The position numbers and the translations under genes were made by a program. Positions 11,438 through 26,021 of a DNA stretch of 64,000 nt are shown piece by piece. How positions within the stretch are numbered: the first letter of the stretch is position 1; every line of letters starts with the position of its first letter. The notes under the pieces are model-generated. The model was given only the letters and a program-made list of their open reading frames with translations. It did no database searches and was not told the DNA's origin. The DNA lies in NCBI RefSeq assembly GCF_037975245.1, contig NC_092576.1, forward strand, positions 27,977,611-28,041,610. The letters run 5' to 3'. The stretch comes from Apostichopus japonicus (Eukaryota; Echinodermata; Holothuroidea; Aspidochirotida; Stichopodidae).

Positions 11438-13405
11438 CGAAGCATTTAAAAACAAAATCCAGTCCATTTTGTGCATGTGTTGTTGGAATTCGCGGAACAC
11501 CCTAAACCGTATTGTGCGTTGTGTTACGGTAACTTACAACCCATATGTAGAGTGTGTAGTACTAGTAGGGTTGGTTGCATACTGAAAGTTTGGCTCGGGG
11601 ATGTACTGTAAGTTGCATTATGCAGCCATGCTAGGTAGTCATATGTGTTATTTCATACTCATTATTACTTGGCTAGTACTTTGACCTGGAGTTTTGCAAA
11701 TCAATTTTCTGAAACAAAGGAATGTTTCATGATACATGGAAGGTGTAAAATGAATCACAACAAATGTAACCATAACTGTACATTGTATGCCTGCTTGTTA
11801 TTGTGGACATCATGGGCCAACATTAATACATTTTGAACTTTCATAAATTTTTTCCCAGGCAGTACAGATACATAGCCTGCGGTCAACAGGTTCAATGATA
11901 CTTGGGGTTCCTAGCAAGACACGTCAGGGTTGTGCTACCATCATGTGCAGTCCAAAGGATCAGAAGTGATTTTCCAGCCAATGGTCATTAGACTGGATTC
12001 AAGTTGCCAGGAGAAAACTCATTGTATAGGAAGCCTTGGTTGAGAAATTCCTGCAGAAACACCTTTTCTAAACTACGATTGTGTTGGATTATCAATCCGT
12101 CAGGGTTCCCTCAGTGTTGATATATTGAAATTCAAGACTTTTAATTCAGGATGAAAAGGTTATTTTCCAGACCCAACATCAACAATGAAAGAAAAGGCAT
12201 GTTTTGAAGCATTTGGACACAAGTATTGGCGTGACCGTGATGTCATATAATATGTGCATAAGGGAACGGGCATTGACCTTTTTAAGGGGCATTTGTACCA
12301 TTGATTCGTACCTTTAATCTGGAAGCCAAAATATCCATATCACCAATGATATTTGACAGAAAAGTCATAATAAAGACCAATGGAGGCAGCAGAACTCTTG
12401 AATGTTTAGACTTTGTTTCTTCAGCAGCAGTTGGTTTGTTTTGTAGTCTTTCTTCAAAAACTCAGCAGTACACCCTGTTAATGGTCTTCGATTGTTTTAA
12501 TGCGTGTGATGCTGTGTTTCACATTGCCCATTAGTGTTGTACGTGTCATCGTGCTTGGGTAACATTTTTGCATGTGAGTTACTTCGTGCATTGTTTCTTG
12601 GTTTAAATAACCCTTTATTGTATTTGCTTCTGGATTATTCTAATTAATTTGTCACATCAACGATTGATAGCGATGGACATGCAACTGCTTTGTAGGCTTA
12701 AAGCAAAAAAATTCATGTAAGTTGTTTTCTATTAACCTCCTTTGATGTCACAAATTACATTAGTGTAATTTAAGAATGATAATGTTTATGAAAAGTAAAG
12801 TTTTACTTTTATGTCATATAATACAATGATTGTTGTTAATGTAATTTTAGATTGTCCAGAATGACTGTCTAGAACTGATATTGAATAAATTTTGTTCAAT
12901 GATTTAACACTTGAACTATGTTGTGTGAATTTTTGGCTCTGTGACTTTAAAATAAATCGCTTTGAGATTTAATTAAACACCCTTTGGAATAAAATCTTTT
13001 TACCTACCTATTTTGACCCATCCCCATTACCCCCACAACATAAAAAATGGTTTTCCTGGAATAGGAATAAGAAATTATTGCTATAACTAACTGATCCAGC
13101 ATATTCCAGAAATAAATTGGGGCACTGAGATTTGTTCACAAGAAGATGAAACCCATCGCTTCTGAAGCTAACCTCATAGCTTATTAGTATACAATAGAGC
13201 AATGAAGGGGGTGTTAATTTAGATGATACAGTAAAATCTCTTCGTCTATTGCGACTTCAGTGTAGTAACGCTAATACTATAGTACTACTAGTGCTCGGCG
13301 CGCTACCTCCTAAGGATCGCCACTTGCCCCATTGGAGGTTTCCTGTTCCCCGATCTGGTCTTCAGAGTAGTGTTTTGTGGATTACTTGACAGAAGAATGA
13401 CTCTT

Positions 13406-13651
13406 TTATGTCGAACCGTTAAAGTCCATTTGTTTTATTTCATAACAAAAAGGAGGGATCGTAGTATGCTTCCGTGAAGTGTTCGCTTCATTCGGAGCTG
13501 CATTCTGGCTAGGCCCAGTGAAATCGGTGCTGGTGTTGTGCACTAACTTGGTCATAATCGCCGTGTTTTTTTCGTCCTTCAGCCATGGATGAAGGCTAAT
13601 TGCATGGGTAATGATATTTATGCAGCCCCCAACAACACAACGGACCGGCAT
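13406..13651 (-). pseudogene. THAP-type zinc finger remnant
   Basis: 81 codons starting MPVRCVVGGC and followed by SLHPWLKDE and DFTGPS. This matches the order of a THAP domain: CxxxGC start, SLH(x)FP-like segment, DF.P.S. The conserved Trp and the final CxxH are lost or frame-shifted, so the finger would not fold as is. It lies near the right end of the TTAA element on the strand opposite to the left exon remnant. Confidence 0.6.
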
Positions 13652-14104
13652 ATCTCTCGGATAGTTTACAACAGTTGTAAAACAAACTTGAAATTTCTAA
13701 CGATATAGCGTAATACAGTGGTTGTTCTCTCAGTGTAAATGTGCGTGTATATGGAACGGTATGATCGTCGCGCATCCGATACATGCCTGGGCTTTGCACT
13801 TGTGTTCCTAACATGACGTCATCATTGTCTTGTTGTGAAATCGCATTCTCAGATATCTATTTTCGAATGCGAATATTAAAACGTTAATTACTAATTAGTC
13901 CTTGAGGTTTTCAAGGTGTTGAGGATAGTTTTGAACATAGATTTTCTCATAGATTCAGAGGAAGTTACTCTCGATGAGTTGGATTTTTCGTGTCATGGCC
14001 TCTTTAAAGCCAGTTGCTTTTAGAACAATCAATTCTAGATCTGCAAGTTTTCTTTTGTGGTAAAACTGGCGTTGTGTTGTGATTTGACGTAACAGTTGGA
14101 TGAT

Positions 14105-14518
14105 ACAACCTATTTAAGAAAACAGTCTCAAGGTAGGACAGAGTTTGCAGTAATTCGATTGGAATGCTCGTTAGGTTGTTGCCTGCCAGTTTCAGATACG
14201 TAATGAATGAATTGTTTCCAACCAGCGATTCAGTTACAGTCAGTATTTGGTTGTCACTCAGGTCCAAATAGTACAAGTTAGGGCAGAAAGGAAGGACAAT
14301 TTGTCCGGTCTGCAAACGTGGAATGTCGGTGTTGGTGACTTTAATCGTCGTCATCCATGAGAATGTTGTATAGGAAAGCTAGGCACTGTACCACTGTCAC
14401 CGTCACAGATGACGCTAGTGTAACCGCAATTGCGATATTGCGGACAATTATTGCTTGCCTGCACAATCACCAGGTTGATGCAAATCATACAACACCAAGT
14501 CAAATTGACATAATACAT
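14105..14518 (-). pseudogene. LRR-B: truncated LRR family pseudogene
   Basis: N-terminal third of the LRR family: signal peptide, LRRNT and the first LRRs up to the YLETVFLNR position (residue about 138 of LRR-A). A small deletion after the LRRNT region (around 14365-14375) shifts the frame, so the start at 14518 does not connect with the downstream LRRs. Homology stops abruptly at about 14105. A 97-bp stretch of unknown origin (14008-14104) then connects to the right end of the Kolobok-like element. The C-terminal two thirds and the minisatellite are absent. Confidence 0.85.
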
Positions 14519-15525
14519 TGTAATAATTACTGTCTAAGTCTTGTATTTCAAAAGGATGATATCCAGTTTTGAAGAATTCTGCTGAAACAATATCAAAGAA
14601 ATGGATCATAAACGTTTGAAGACTATTCAATGGGTGGCACATGTTAGTTAAAATATTTAACACGGGAAATGGCGGTTAATCAATATTAATAAAATTCTTC
14701 ATGAAACTATCGTTCATAAAACTATCGACATTTTTCTCAAGTTATTGGTATATCTTGCATAAAATTTTTATCTCAAAAACGTCTATATATTATAACTTCC
14801 ATTGTTATGATGCAGTTATTTCGACTTTACCTGCGATTGCATCGCTTTACCCATCACCAGTTCGACTATTTAACCTAAACATTAACAACTTTTCTCAGAA
14901 ATTATTTCAGCATGGTTATATGAATCACATAGATTGATCATTTTAGGGTTCGATTAATTTCTACGTATACGGGAGTTGAAGTAGGACGCCGCCTTTCTTT
15001 TCAAGGCGGTACCGAGGTGCGATGTAACCATGTTTGTTGTGTACGAATAGACATGACGAAATTTAGAAATGAATATAGCCCAGTTATTATTTATCATTCT
15101 TGTTATAGTGTTTATTTTCAAAAAAAAAAAAATCATCATGGACTAAAGCCTTCCCTACCCAACCCACTCCGGCTCCACCGTAAAACAATGAATCGCCGTT
15201 ACACAGATATAATTTGGTTTAGCTTAACTGATCAGAAACCAAACACGATGACAGATGTTCGCGGGTCTCGCGCGTAGCTCTCAGAGTGAACACTCGCTCG
15301 ATGATTATACTTACGAGTAAGATATGTCAGCCTAAGAACAAAGAACTTAAAAAGATTTCCATCTACAATTATATCGTTATATTTTGTGAGCTATTTATAA
15401 TAGAGGGTGTAAATATTAATACATTGTAGAGACAGGGAGATTTCAATAAGTACTTAACTTGATGTAGGTAGAAGGAACATTACAAAATAAGCAACTCAAC
15501 TATTTATAATATCTTAAATAGAGTC
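14519..15525 (-). promoter_or_regulatory. Upstream region of LRR-B, short class
   Basis: Contains the proximal untranslated sequence, blocks P2 and P3 and the CpG-rich core (around 15255-15300). It lacks a roughly 370-bp G-rich/TTCGAC-rich segment that LRR-A, LRR-D and LRR-E have; the junction is near 14675. LRR-C has the same deletion. It keeps the uninterrupted site (CAGTTATTATTTATCATTC, about 15080) where LRR-A and LRR-D carry insertions. Confidence 0.5.
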
Positions 15526-16150
<625 letters not shown>

Positions 16151-16880
16151 TCAGCAAACATCTTCTTCAATCTGTAATTTCAAGGCCATTGTTTTTATCT
16201 GCAATATCGAGAAGCGCAATAAAAGGACAATCTTTCTCAACTATTTAGCAATCAAATTGGCAATTAGCAATTTAGTAACACGGTTTCATAGCCTACCAAG
16301 AGAACTCATTTGAGACGAATCGCTCGAGGGAAGTTCACCGCAAAGCAAATCAAGTCAAACTCGGAGATATATGGACATTCTTATTGTGCGAAAAAGTAAG
16401 TTTATGTCATTATAGTGTTGGTTGTTCCATACCAAATTATAGTTTTTTTTCCAGTGCAAAATTCTGCCTTAGACAGTCTTGGCACTATCCGGTTAATTAA
16501 AGTACAGTTGAAAGGTTTAGAAATAATAAGGTATATGTACTATATTCGCCTCAAGCTTCCGATCATAGGATTTAGAGGGTTATCCTTAAAGCCCATCTTG
16601 GGAAGATTTTCTTGATAAAGTAAGTATTTCTTAAATTATATACTCATGCTTGATGTTGCTATTGGTTACTGTCGTCTTTGGTTTTGGTTGTTATGGTGAT
16701 AGATAGGCTCAGGAATGGTTTCGAAACTGACAAGTTTGCATAATTTTCTCATAATCTAATCTTAATTGTTAGTAACATGGCATTACGTAAATGAAAGTGG
16801 ACAGCATTAATCAAGTAAGTCAATGCGGCAGTCACGCCAGTTTTCAACAACAAAACAAAATGCTTAGTTCTTATAGGGGA
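16151..16880. repeat. Cassette block U, inverted copy
   Basis: Reverse complement of the block at 9894-10795 / 42151-43030. It shares the GAGCGATTCGTCTCAAATGAG segment (here inverted near 16300-16330) and the conserved stretch around 16430-16600. It shows that the LRR-C cassette as a whole is inverted relative to the others. Confidence 0.7.
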
Positions 16881-17335
16881 CCGACAGGCGTAGCCGGATA
16901 GGGCTAACCCAGAGCTTCAACCTCAACTGTGCTCCTTTTAGTCGTAAAGAAAAATCATAATGCTCTGTCTTCTATCTCTACTATTTTGAGTTTTAATTAT
17001 ATTTTACCCTTTTCCATTGATTGTTATCAAAGGTGCCAATTTGTTATATGTTAAAAACTGCTCTTTGTTGATCAAATTGTAATTGAAAAAGTGCCCTTTT
17101 TTGTTGAAAACATTCAAACCGCACTGAATCGGGTAGTACGAAATCTACACTGGAGGATCAATAAAGCCTACAGTTAACTTCGTGGTTATATTCATTAATT
17201 CAAAGTCACCTTTCGCAGTGCCCATCAAACGCCGCTCTATATCTTCACCTTTCTCTGTCGCACCATTTGAGCCCTCTCCCAACGCCCCTGTCTGTAACAT
17301 TTCCGTCGTATGTCTGTCCCATAAAAGAAATAGAT
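16881..17335. other. No gene recognised
   Basis: Not shared with the other cassettes; no open frame or RNA gene seen. The long Ile-His-Pro-Ser frame entering from the right is a microsatellite artefact. Confidence 0.5.
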
Positions 17336-17365
17336 AGATAGATGGATGTATGGATGGATGGATGG

Positions 17366-17401
<36 letters not shown>

Positions 17402-17742
17402 ACGGATGGAGGATGGATGGATGGATGGATGGATGGACGGATGGATGGATGGAAGGATGGATGGACGGATGGAGGATGGATGGATGGATGGATGGATGGA
17501 CGGATGGATGGATGGACGGATGGACGGATGGATGGATGGATGGGCGGATGGACGGATGGATGAATGGATGGATGGATGGAAGGATGGATGGACGGATGGA
17601 CGGATGGAGGGATGGATGGATGGATGGATGGATGGATGGATGGATGGATCGATAGACAGATCGACGGATCGATATACAGATAGACAGATCGACAGATAGA
17701 TAGATAGATAGATGGATAGATAGATGGATAGATAGATGGATC

Positions 17743-17798
<56 letters not shown>

Positions 17799-17799
17799 T

Positions 17800-17849
<50 letters not shown>

Positions 17850-18312
17850 GGATGGATGGATGGATCGATAGATGGATCGATAGACAGATAGATAGATAGA
17901 TGGATGGATGGATGGATGGATGGATGGATGGATGGATGGATGGATGGATGGATGGATGGATGGATGGATGGATGGATGGATGGATGGATGGATGGATGGA
18001 TGGATGGATGGATGGATGGATGGATGGATGGATGGATGGATGGATGGATGGATGGATGGATGGATGGATGGATGGATGGATGGATGGATGGATGGATGGA
18101 TGGATGGATGGATGGATGGATGGATGGATGGATGGATGGATGGATGGATGGATGGATGGATGGATGGATGGATGGATGGATGGATGGATGGATGGATGGA
18201 TGGATGGATGGATGGATGGATGGATGGATGGATGGATGGATGGATGGATGGATGGATGGATGGATGGATGGATGGATGGATGGATGGATGGATGGATGGA
18301 TAGATAGATAGT
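17336..18312. repeat. Giant GGAT/GATA tetranucleotide microsatellite
   Basis: About 980 bp in three zones: GGAT with GACGG/GGAGG variants (17340-17650), GATA with GATC/GACA variants (17650-17900), and about 100 essentially perfect GGAT units (17900-18300). Open frames run through all phases because the unit lacks stop codons. Confidence 0.97.
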
Positions 18313-20389
18313 GATTCTACGGGTGTGCATGCGTATTGCAGGCTTTCTTTAACTGTCAATGAGAGCTTATAATGTATATAAGAGTTACGATTGGACAGAT
18401 TGCACCACCTAGTGCTCTTGATCTGACAATGTGCACAGAATTACCACTCCTTCAGTACATGGTCACCAAAAGTGACAAGGAGTAACAGAAAAAAATAATT
18501 ATAACAGAAAAGTGTAGGCATGACAGGGCAGTCAGTGCGACTAACTGAGTTGTTATTCAGTTACTGAGGTTTCTTTCATATATATTGAAAAATTGAGTTA
18601 CTGAGTTCTCTATCATATATATTGAAAATGTGCTCATTTAGTATCGGAACATTAAAACGAAGATAACTCATACGTAAAGAAACGAGAGCGTAGACGTGTT
18701 TTCTCATCTATTTACAAATGTATATAAGGATCTTACCAGTTGTACATTAAATTGATCATGTAGTATGTAAGAGTTCGGTGACGAAACATATCACAGTAGG
18801 CAACGTCCCTTTTGGTGTCTTCTTTAACCTGATTGAAACAATATGAAATACGAGTATATGTCAGCCTACTTCCATTCCTCTGGATTTTGTGCACATTTGG
18901 ATAAACTCGACTACTCTTCAACATACCTACATACCAAAATTACAATTTTCCGTAGCTATATGTGAACAGTATCATATATTAAAAGCTATACCGAAACAGA
19001 GTAACATTGTCTTAGTCATTTGGAAACATTACAATATTTACATTAACAGTACTTGAACTACGGCCACTTGCAAAGCTTCCCTGGAATAAGAAAGTTTACA
19101 TAGCTATTTTTCACCATGTAATGAAATCATTTACAACCCCACGTAAGCAGTTTCATCCTTAATAGCTTCCACTGATTTTATAACGTTTTTCATACATGGC
19201 TTTACATTGATACAATAACATCTACAGATATATTAAGATACATCGAACAGTGACATTTGTCGTCTAACTGCAGTAAAAGATTCACCTTTGTCATATAGCT
19301 CCACTGAAACAGTGACATCTTTCATAGGTACTCATAAACACAAATACATTTGACTATGATTGTAACTATATTAATGGTACATTTGTACTCCCAAACATAC
19401 TGAGCAGTGACAATCTCAAAGCTAGACTTGTTCAGTGACGGTGACAAGTGCCGTCAGTACGTTTCAAACAGTGATATTTGTTATAGTTAAAGTGAAACTT
19501 TAAAATTATTTATACATACAGTTAGAATGTACTACTACATTTTTGTCGTGTAACTATATGTAACAATCTTGTACCTCTCAATTCTTTGTTCTAACGGGAT
19601 AAATAAGGACATTTTTAGTGATAAAACCACGCAACTGACGGATTGTCTGGTGAATATCTTATGGTTTGGTCATGTTTCTCTTTTAACGTTATTTTGTTAC
19701 GTCTATCTTAATTGTTGCCCGCACATATTCATGACTAAGCAGATATTTATAATTTTCATTTGAGATTAATCTCTTTCGTTAGTTTTGTGGATTTTTCAAC
19801 TCTTATTGTGGAAGTAGAGTCAGGTAAAAGTGAAGGTCGAAAAACTTATGACAGCAGTTCAAGACTTCTTAAAACGATATCTGATGAAATCGTTTGCCTT
19901 TAATGTCCTTTAAAATGGTTCAGATGTTACCAACAGATCCGCCTGTTGTGTCAGAAAGCTTTTTAATATAGTCTGTTTGTTCATTTTTGACCTCGACATA
20001 AGATCAAGTAATTCTTATACGCTCTTATCCGGGAAATCAGGATCCTTGGGATATATATCATAATTATTAATATACAGAATATGATAAGCAAAATCATATG
20101 ATTTGCATTGCACTAATAATTGGCAGATTGTTTTTATATTCAACCTTTTCCGCCGTATTGGAGAGAATAACTTGAGCTAAAAAAATCTTTAAGGTCATTC
20201 CAAATTCTAAATCGGTGTGATTTATGCGAAATTGATATTTTGTATGGTTACGAGCATTTCTTTGAACGCATGCATCGAATATTTCATTAATTTACAGAAC
20301 ATGAGCGGATCCAGAAGGAGTATCTTGCATTTAGTATTTCCTTGTTTTTAAGAAATCAAGGTGTATTGTATTGCATACCAGGTGCGTAC
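18313..20389. other. No gene recognised (2.1 kb)
   Basis: AT-rich single-copy-looking sequence inside the inverted cassette. The word CAGTGACAT and close variants recur irregularly between about 19000 and 19480 without a clear period. A short direct repeat around 18555-18630 has TTACTGAG followed by TCATATATATTGAAAA. No coding region, tRNA or transposon end was recognised. Confidence 0.45.
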
Positions 20390-22224
<1,835 letters not shown>

Positions 22225-23679
22225 ATGTATTATGTCAATTTGACTTGGTGTTGTATGATTTGCATCAACCTGGTGATTGTGCAGGCAGGCAATAATTGTC
22301 CGCAATATTGTAATTGCGGTTACGCTGCCGTCATCTGTGACGGTGACAGTGGTACAGTGCCTAGCTTTCCGATACAACAGTCTATCTCATGGCTGGGAGT
22401 GTTGAAAGTCACGAACACCGACATTCCACGTTTGCAGACCGGACAAATTGTCCTTCCTTTCTGCCCTTACTTGTACTATTTGGACCTGAGTGACAACCAA
22501 ATACTGACTGTAACTGAATCGCTGGTTGGAAACAATTCATTCATTACGTATCTGAATCTGGCAGGCAACAACCTAACGAGGATTCCAATCGAATTACTGC
22601 AAACTCTGTCCTACCTTGAGACTGTTTTCTTAAATAGGAACCAAATCGATTCCGTGCCATCATCATCTTTCCAGAACAACCGAAACCTATCCGACTTGTA
22701 CTTAGTCGACAATCAAATACACACCATCTCACCCGGTGCGTTCATAGGATTACAACATTTAACCTCAATACATATAAATAATAATCTTCTGGGGCGAATT
22801 GCTCTGTTGGAACTTGTTGATTACCGCAAAGTGTATCTGGACGGAAATTTGTTATCGAAGATAATAGTACCAAACGATTGTACCTTTCCCAGTCTCCTAG
22901 AGCGTGTATCGTTGAGCTCAAATAGACTTAAACGTTTACAAAATCATTCTTTCTGTAGTCTGAAGAATCTACAAGATCTAATTCTGTCAAATAACGGCAT
23001 AAATCAGGTTGATGGTTTCATATTTGGGAACGAAACTCATAATCTAGAATATTTGAATTTAGCTAACAATGAACTACGTCAAATTCCTGTGGAATTATTC
23101 AAACAACTGCCGAAGCTACATATTTTGAAGTTGTTTAAAAACAAAATTAGCCATATCCCTGCCAATGCTTTCATCAACAATAACGAATTGACTACGATTC
23201 ACCTGTTCGATAATTTGATCAGATGGTTGGATGTCTCGTCACTCCATGGATTAAACCGTTTGGATTTTCTCGACATATCGAGAAATAACTTGACATCATT
23301 GCCTGACGGAATTCTGGATTCATTGAGTGATTTTGGTATTGACTTGAGATATAATCCTTGGTATTGTGATTGCGAGTTAATATTCCTTAATAAATGGTTA
23401 ACGAATACCGGGTATTTTACATACGAGATGTTATGTTATGACCCAATCGAATATCGAGGTACTGATATCATGGACTGGCCTTCTAGCCACTGTGCAAGCA
23501 CTACAGTTCTGGTCACACCCGTAGTCTTGACGACTCAGTCGTTTGCTGAACATTCCCACATCCTAGACTTTCATATAACAACAATAGTTGGAATACTAAT
23601 GTTGTGTGTTGTGTTGTTAGTGTCATTGCTAGTATTGTCTTGCAATGTATTAAACACTGAAAAAGAAGAAATCTCTTAA
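22225..23679 (+). CDS. LRR-C: intact LRR membrane protein with longer tail
   Basis: 484 residues in one open exon; same layout as LRR-A: signal peptide (1-21), LRRNT, about 12 LRRs, LRRCT, Thr-rich stalk, one hydrophobic segment (about 449-473). It is the only copy on the plus strand. Its C-terminus differs from the minus-strand copies: the last residues read NTEKEEIS, giving a charged tail of about ten residues, where LRR-A, D and E stop within five residues of the membrane segment. The tail favours a true transmembrane anchor here over a GPI signal. It differs from its paralogues at many LRR concave-face positions (for example HLTSIHI and ELTTIHL). Its 3' minisatellite is the longest in the window. 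Confidence 0.88.
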   Translation: MYYVNLTWCCMICINLVIVQAGNNCPQYCNCGYAAVICDGDSGTVPSFPIQQSISWLGVLKVTNTDIPRLQTGQIVLPFCPYLYYLDLSDNQILTVTESLVGNNSFITYLNLAGNNLTRIPIELLQTLSYLETVFLNRNQIDSVPSSSFQNNRNLSDLYLVDNQIHTISPGAFIGLQHLTSIHINNNLLGRIALLELVDYRKVYLDGNLLSKIIVPNDCTFPSLLERVSLSSNRLKRLQNHSFCSLKNLQDLILSNNGINQVDGFIFGNETHNLEYLNLANNELRQIPVELFKQLPKLHILKLFKNKISHIPANAFINNNELTTIHLFDNLIRWLDVSSLHGLNRLDFLDISRNNLTSLPDGILDSLSDFGIDLRYNPWYCDCELIFLNKWLTNTGYFTYEMLCYDPIEYRGTDIMDWPSSHCASTTVLVTPVVLTTQSFAEHSHILDFHITTIVGILMLCVVLLVSLLVLSCNVLNTEKEEIS

Positions 23680-23704
23680 ACTTGTGTTATTATTACATAT
23701 ATTA

Positions 23705-25636
23705 TACAATCCTATGTTATAGTGTTGATATATTATCTTGTTATAGTGTTGATACAATATATTGTTCGTGTTGATATATTGTATTATATAGTGTTGATAT
23801 ATTATATAATATAGTGTTGATATATTGTATTGTTATTGTGTTGATATAGTACATTGTTAGTGTTGATATATTATATTACATAGTGTTTATATATTATATG
23901 ATATTGTGTTGATATGTTATATTGTTAAAGTGTCTATAGAGTATATTGTTATAGTGTATTTATATTATGTTATATTATATTATATAGTGTTGATATATAT
24001 GATATCGTTATAGTGTTGATATATTATATCGTTTTAGTGTTGATATATTATATTATATAGTGTTGATATATTGTAGAATTTTGATATATTTTATTGATAA
24101 TATGTTGATATATTATATTATGTAGTGCGGATATATTATATTGTATAGTGTTGATATAGTATATTGTTATAGTGTTGATATATTATAAATTTTTGATATA
24201 TTATATTATATAGTGTTGATATATTATATGATATTGTGTTGATATATTATATTGTTATAGTTTTGATAAAGTATATTTTAGAAGTGTGGATATATTGTAT
24301 TGATTAGTGTTGGTATAGTATAGTATGTAGTGTTGATAAAATTTATTATATAGTGTTGATATATTATATTGTTAAAGTGTTGATATATGGTATACTGTTG
24401 ATATATTATATTATGTACTGTTGATACATTATATTATATAGTTTTGGTATATTATATTATATAGTGTTAATATATTATATTATATAGTGTTGGTATATTA
24501 TATTGCTATCATGTTAATATATTATACTGATATCATGTTGATATATTATATTATATAGTGTTGATATATTAGATTATATAGTGCTGGTATATTATATTAT
24601 ATAGTGTTGATCTATTTTATTGCATAGTGTTGATATAATATATTTTATAGTGTTGATATATTATATGATATAGTGTTGATATATTATATTGCAATCATGT
24701 TGATATATTACATTGATATGATAATGATATATTATATTATATAGTGTTGATATTATATATTATATAGTGACGATATGGTCTATAGTATTGTGTTGATATA
24801 TTATGTTGTAAAGTGCTGCTATTTTATATTGTATAGTGTTGATAATTTATATTGTTGATATATTATATTGATACCATGTTGATATATTATATTATATAGT
24901 GTTTATATTATATATGATATAGTGTTGATATGTTCTATTGTATAGTGTTGATATATGATATGATATAGTGTTGATATATAGTAGTTTGTTATAGTATTGA
25001 TATGTAGTAGCTTGTTATAGTGTTGATATATCATATTGTATAGTGTTGATATATTATATTATATAGTGTTGATACTTAATATTGCATATATATTATATTA
25101 TATTGATATCATGTTGATATATCATATTGATATCACGTTGATATATTATATTATATAATGTTTTAATAATATATTATACAGTGTTGAAATAATATATTAT
25201 ACAGTGTTGATATGTTCTATTGTATAGTGTTGATATATTATGTTGTATAGTGTTGCTATATAATATTGTTATAGTGTTGATATAGTTAAGTGTTATAGTG
25301 CTGATTTATTATATTATAATTTGTTGATATATGATATGATATAGTGTTGATATATTGTGTTATATAGTGTTGATATATTATACTGTTATAGTGTTGATAT
25401 ATTATATTGTTATAGTGTTGATATATTATATTATATAGTGTTGATATATTGTATGATATAGTGTTGATATATTGTATCATATAGTGTTGATACATCATAT
25501 TGTTATAGTGTTGATATATTATATTATATAGTGTTGATATATTATATTGTATAGTGTGGATACTTTATATTGTATAGTGCTGATATGTTATGTTGAATAG
25601 TGTTGATATATGATATTGTATAGTGCTGTTATATAA
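23705..25636. repeat. AT-rich minisatellite 3' of LRR-C (about 1.9 kb)
   Basis: Same 24-bp family as behind the other LRR genes, read here in gene sense as TATAGTGTTGATATATTATA. Highly degenerate, with many point variants and unit-length changes. It begins about 30-40 bp after the stop codon. Confidence 0.9.
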
Positions 25637-25987
25637 TATTATTATTGACCCATAGGAGAGAGTGATTGATTTTTCTACAGGACAATTTCATGATATCTGT
25701 AATACAATTCACATGAACGTCTTACATGATACATAAAGGTATTTCAAATGATTGTAATACGTTTCCATGATAACTTTGACTCTATAAGCATAGTGTATGT
25801 TAGTCTCAGACACCGTAACACACATAGATTATTTCATGTCTTGTTACTACAGCACCACAATTAGTCGTTTTTTTACTCAGGGCGATGAGTACAATAGTCT
25901 GGGGGTAGTACTCGGTAACATTGTATCGTGCGTTAGGTTGTTTATTTCGTGAACGAATCTAGCAACAACGGAGTGAGTGATGTCATC
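25637..25987. repeat. Conserved block K, inverted copy
   Basis: Reverse complement of 1403-1749, with the same ends against the minisatellite and the pentanucleotide array. Confidence 0.8.
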
Positions 25988-26021
25988 AGTTCAATTCAGT
26001 TCAGTTCAATTCAATTCAATT
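25988..26021. repeat. Pentanucleotide microsatellite, inverted and short
   Basis: About seven TTCAA/TTCAG units; counterpart of 1357-1402. Confidence 0.9.

Larger units (their letters stand above)
10800..14003. mobile_element. Kolobok-like DNA transposon remnant with THAP coding sequence
   Basis: 3.2-kb element flanked by TTAA on both sides (10796-10799 and 14004-14007). Its imperfect terminal inverted repeats read AG(T/A)GGCCATGACACGAAAA. TTAA target duplication together with a THAP-domain protein is the known combination of the Kolobok superfamily; piggyBac also uses TTAA but has different ends. The left part has a promoter-like segment and a plus-strand exon fragment; the right part has a minus-strand THAP fragment, so the two open frames converge. 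The interior (about 11440-13400) has no preserved transposase. Inactive. Confidence 0.65.

Noticed and set aside
17145-18359. Long Ile-His-Pro-Ser and Met-Asp-Gly-Trp repeat proteins of up to 404 residues
   Set aside because: They are translations of the GGAT/GATA microsatellite, open in all phases because the unit has no stop.
19000-19480. CAGTGACAT-like words as a tandem repeat
   Set aside because: Spacing is irregular and similarity too short to support a repeat array.
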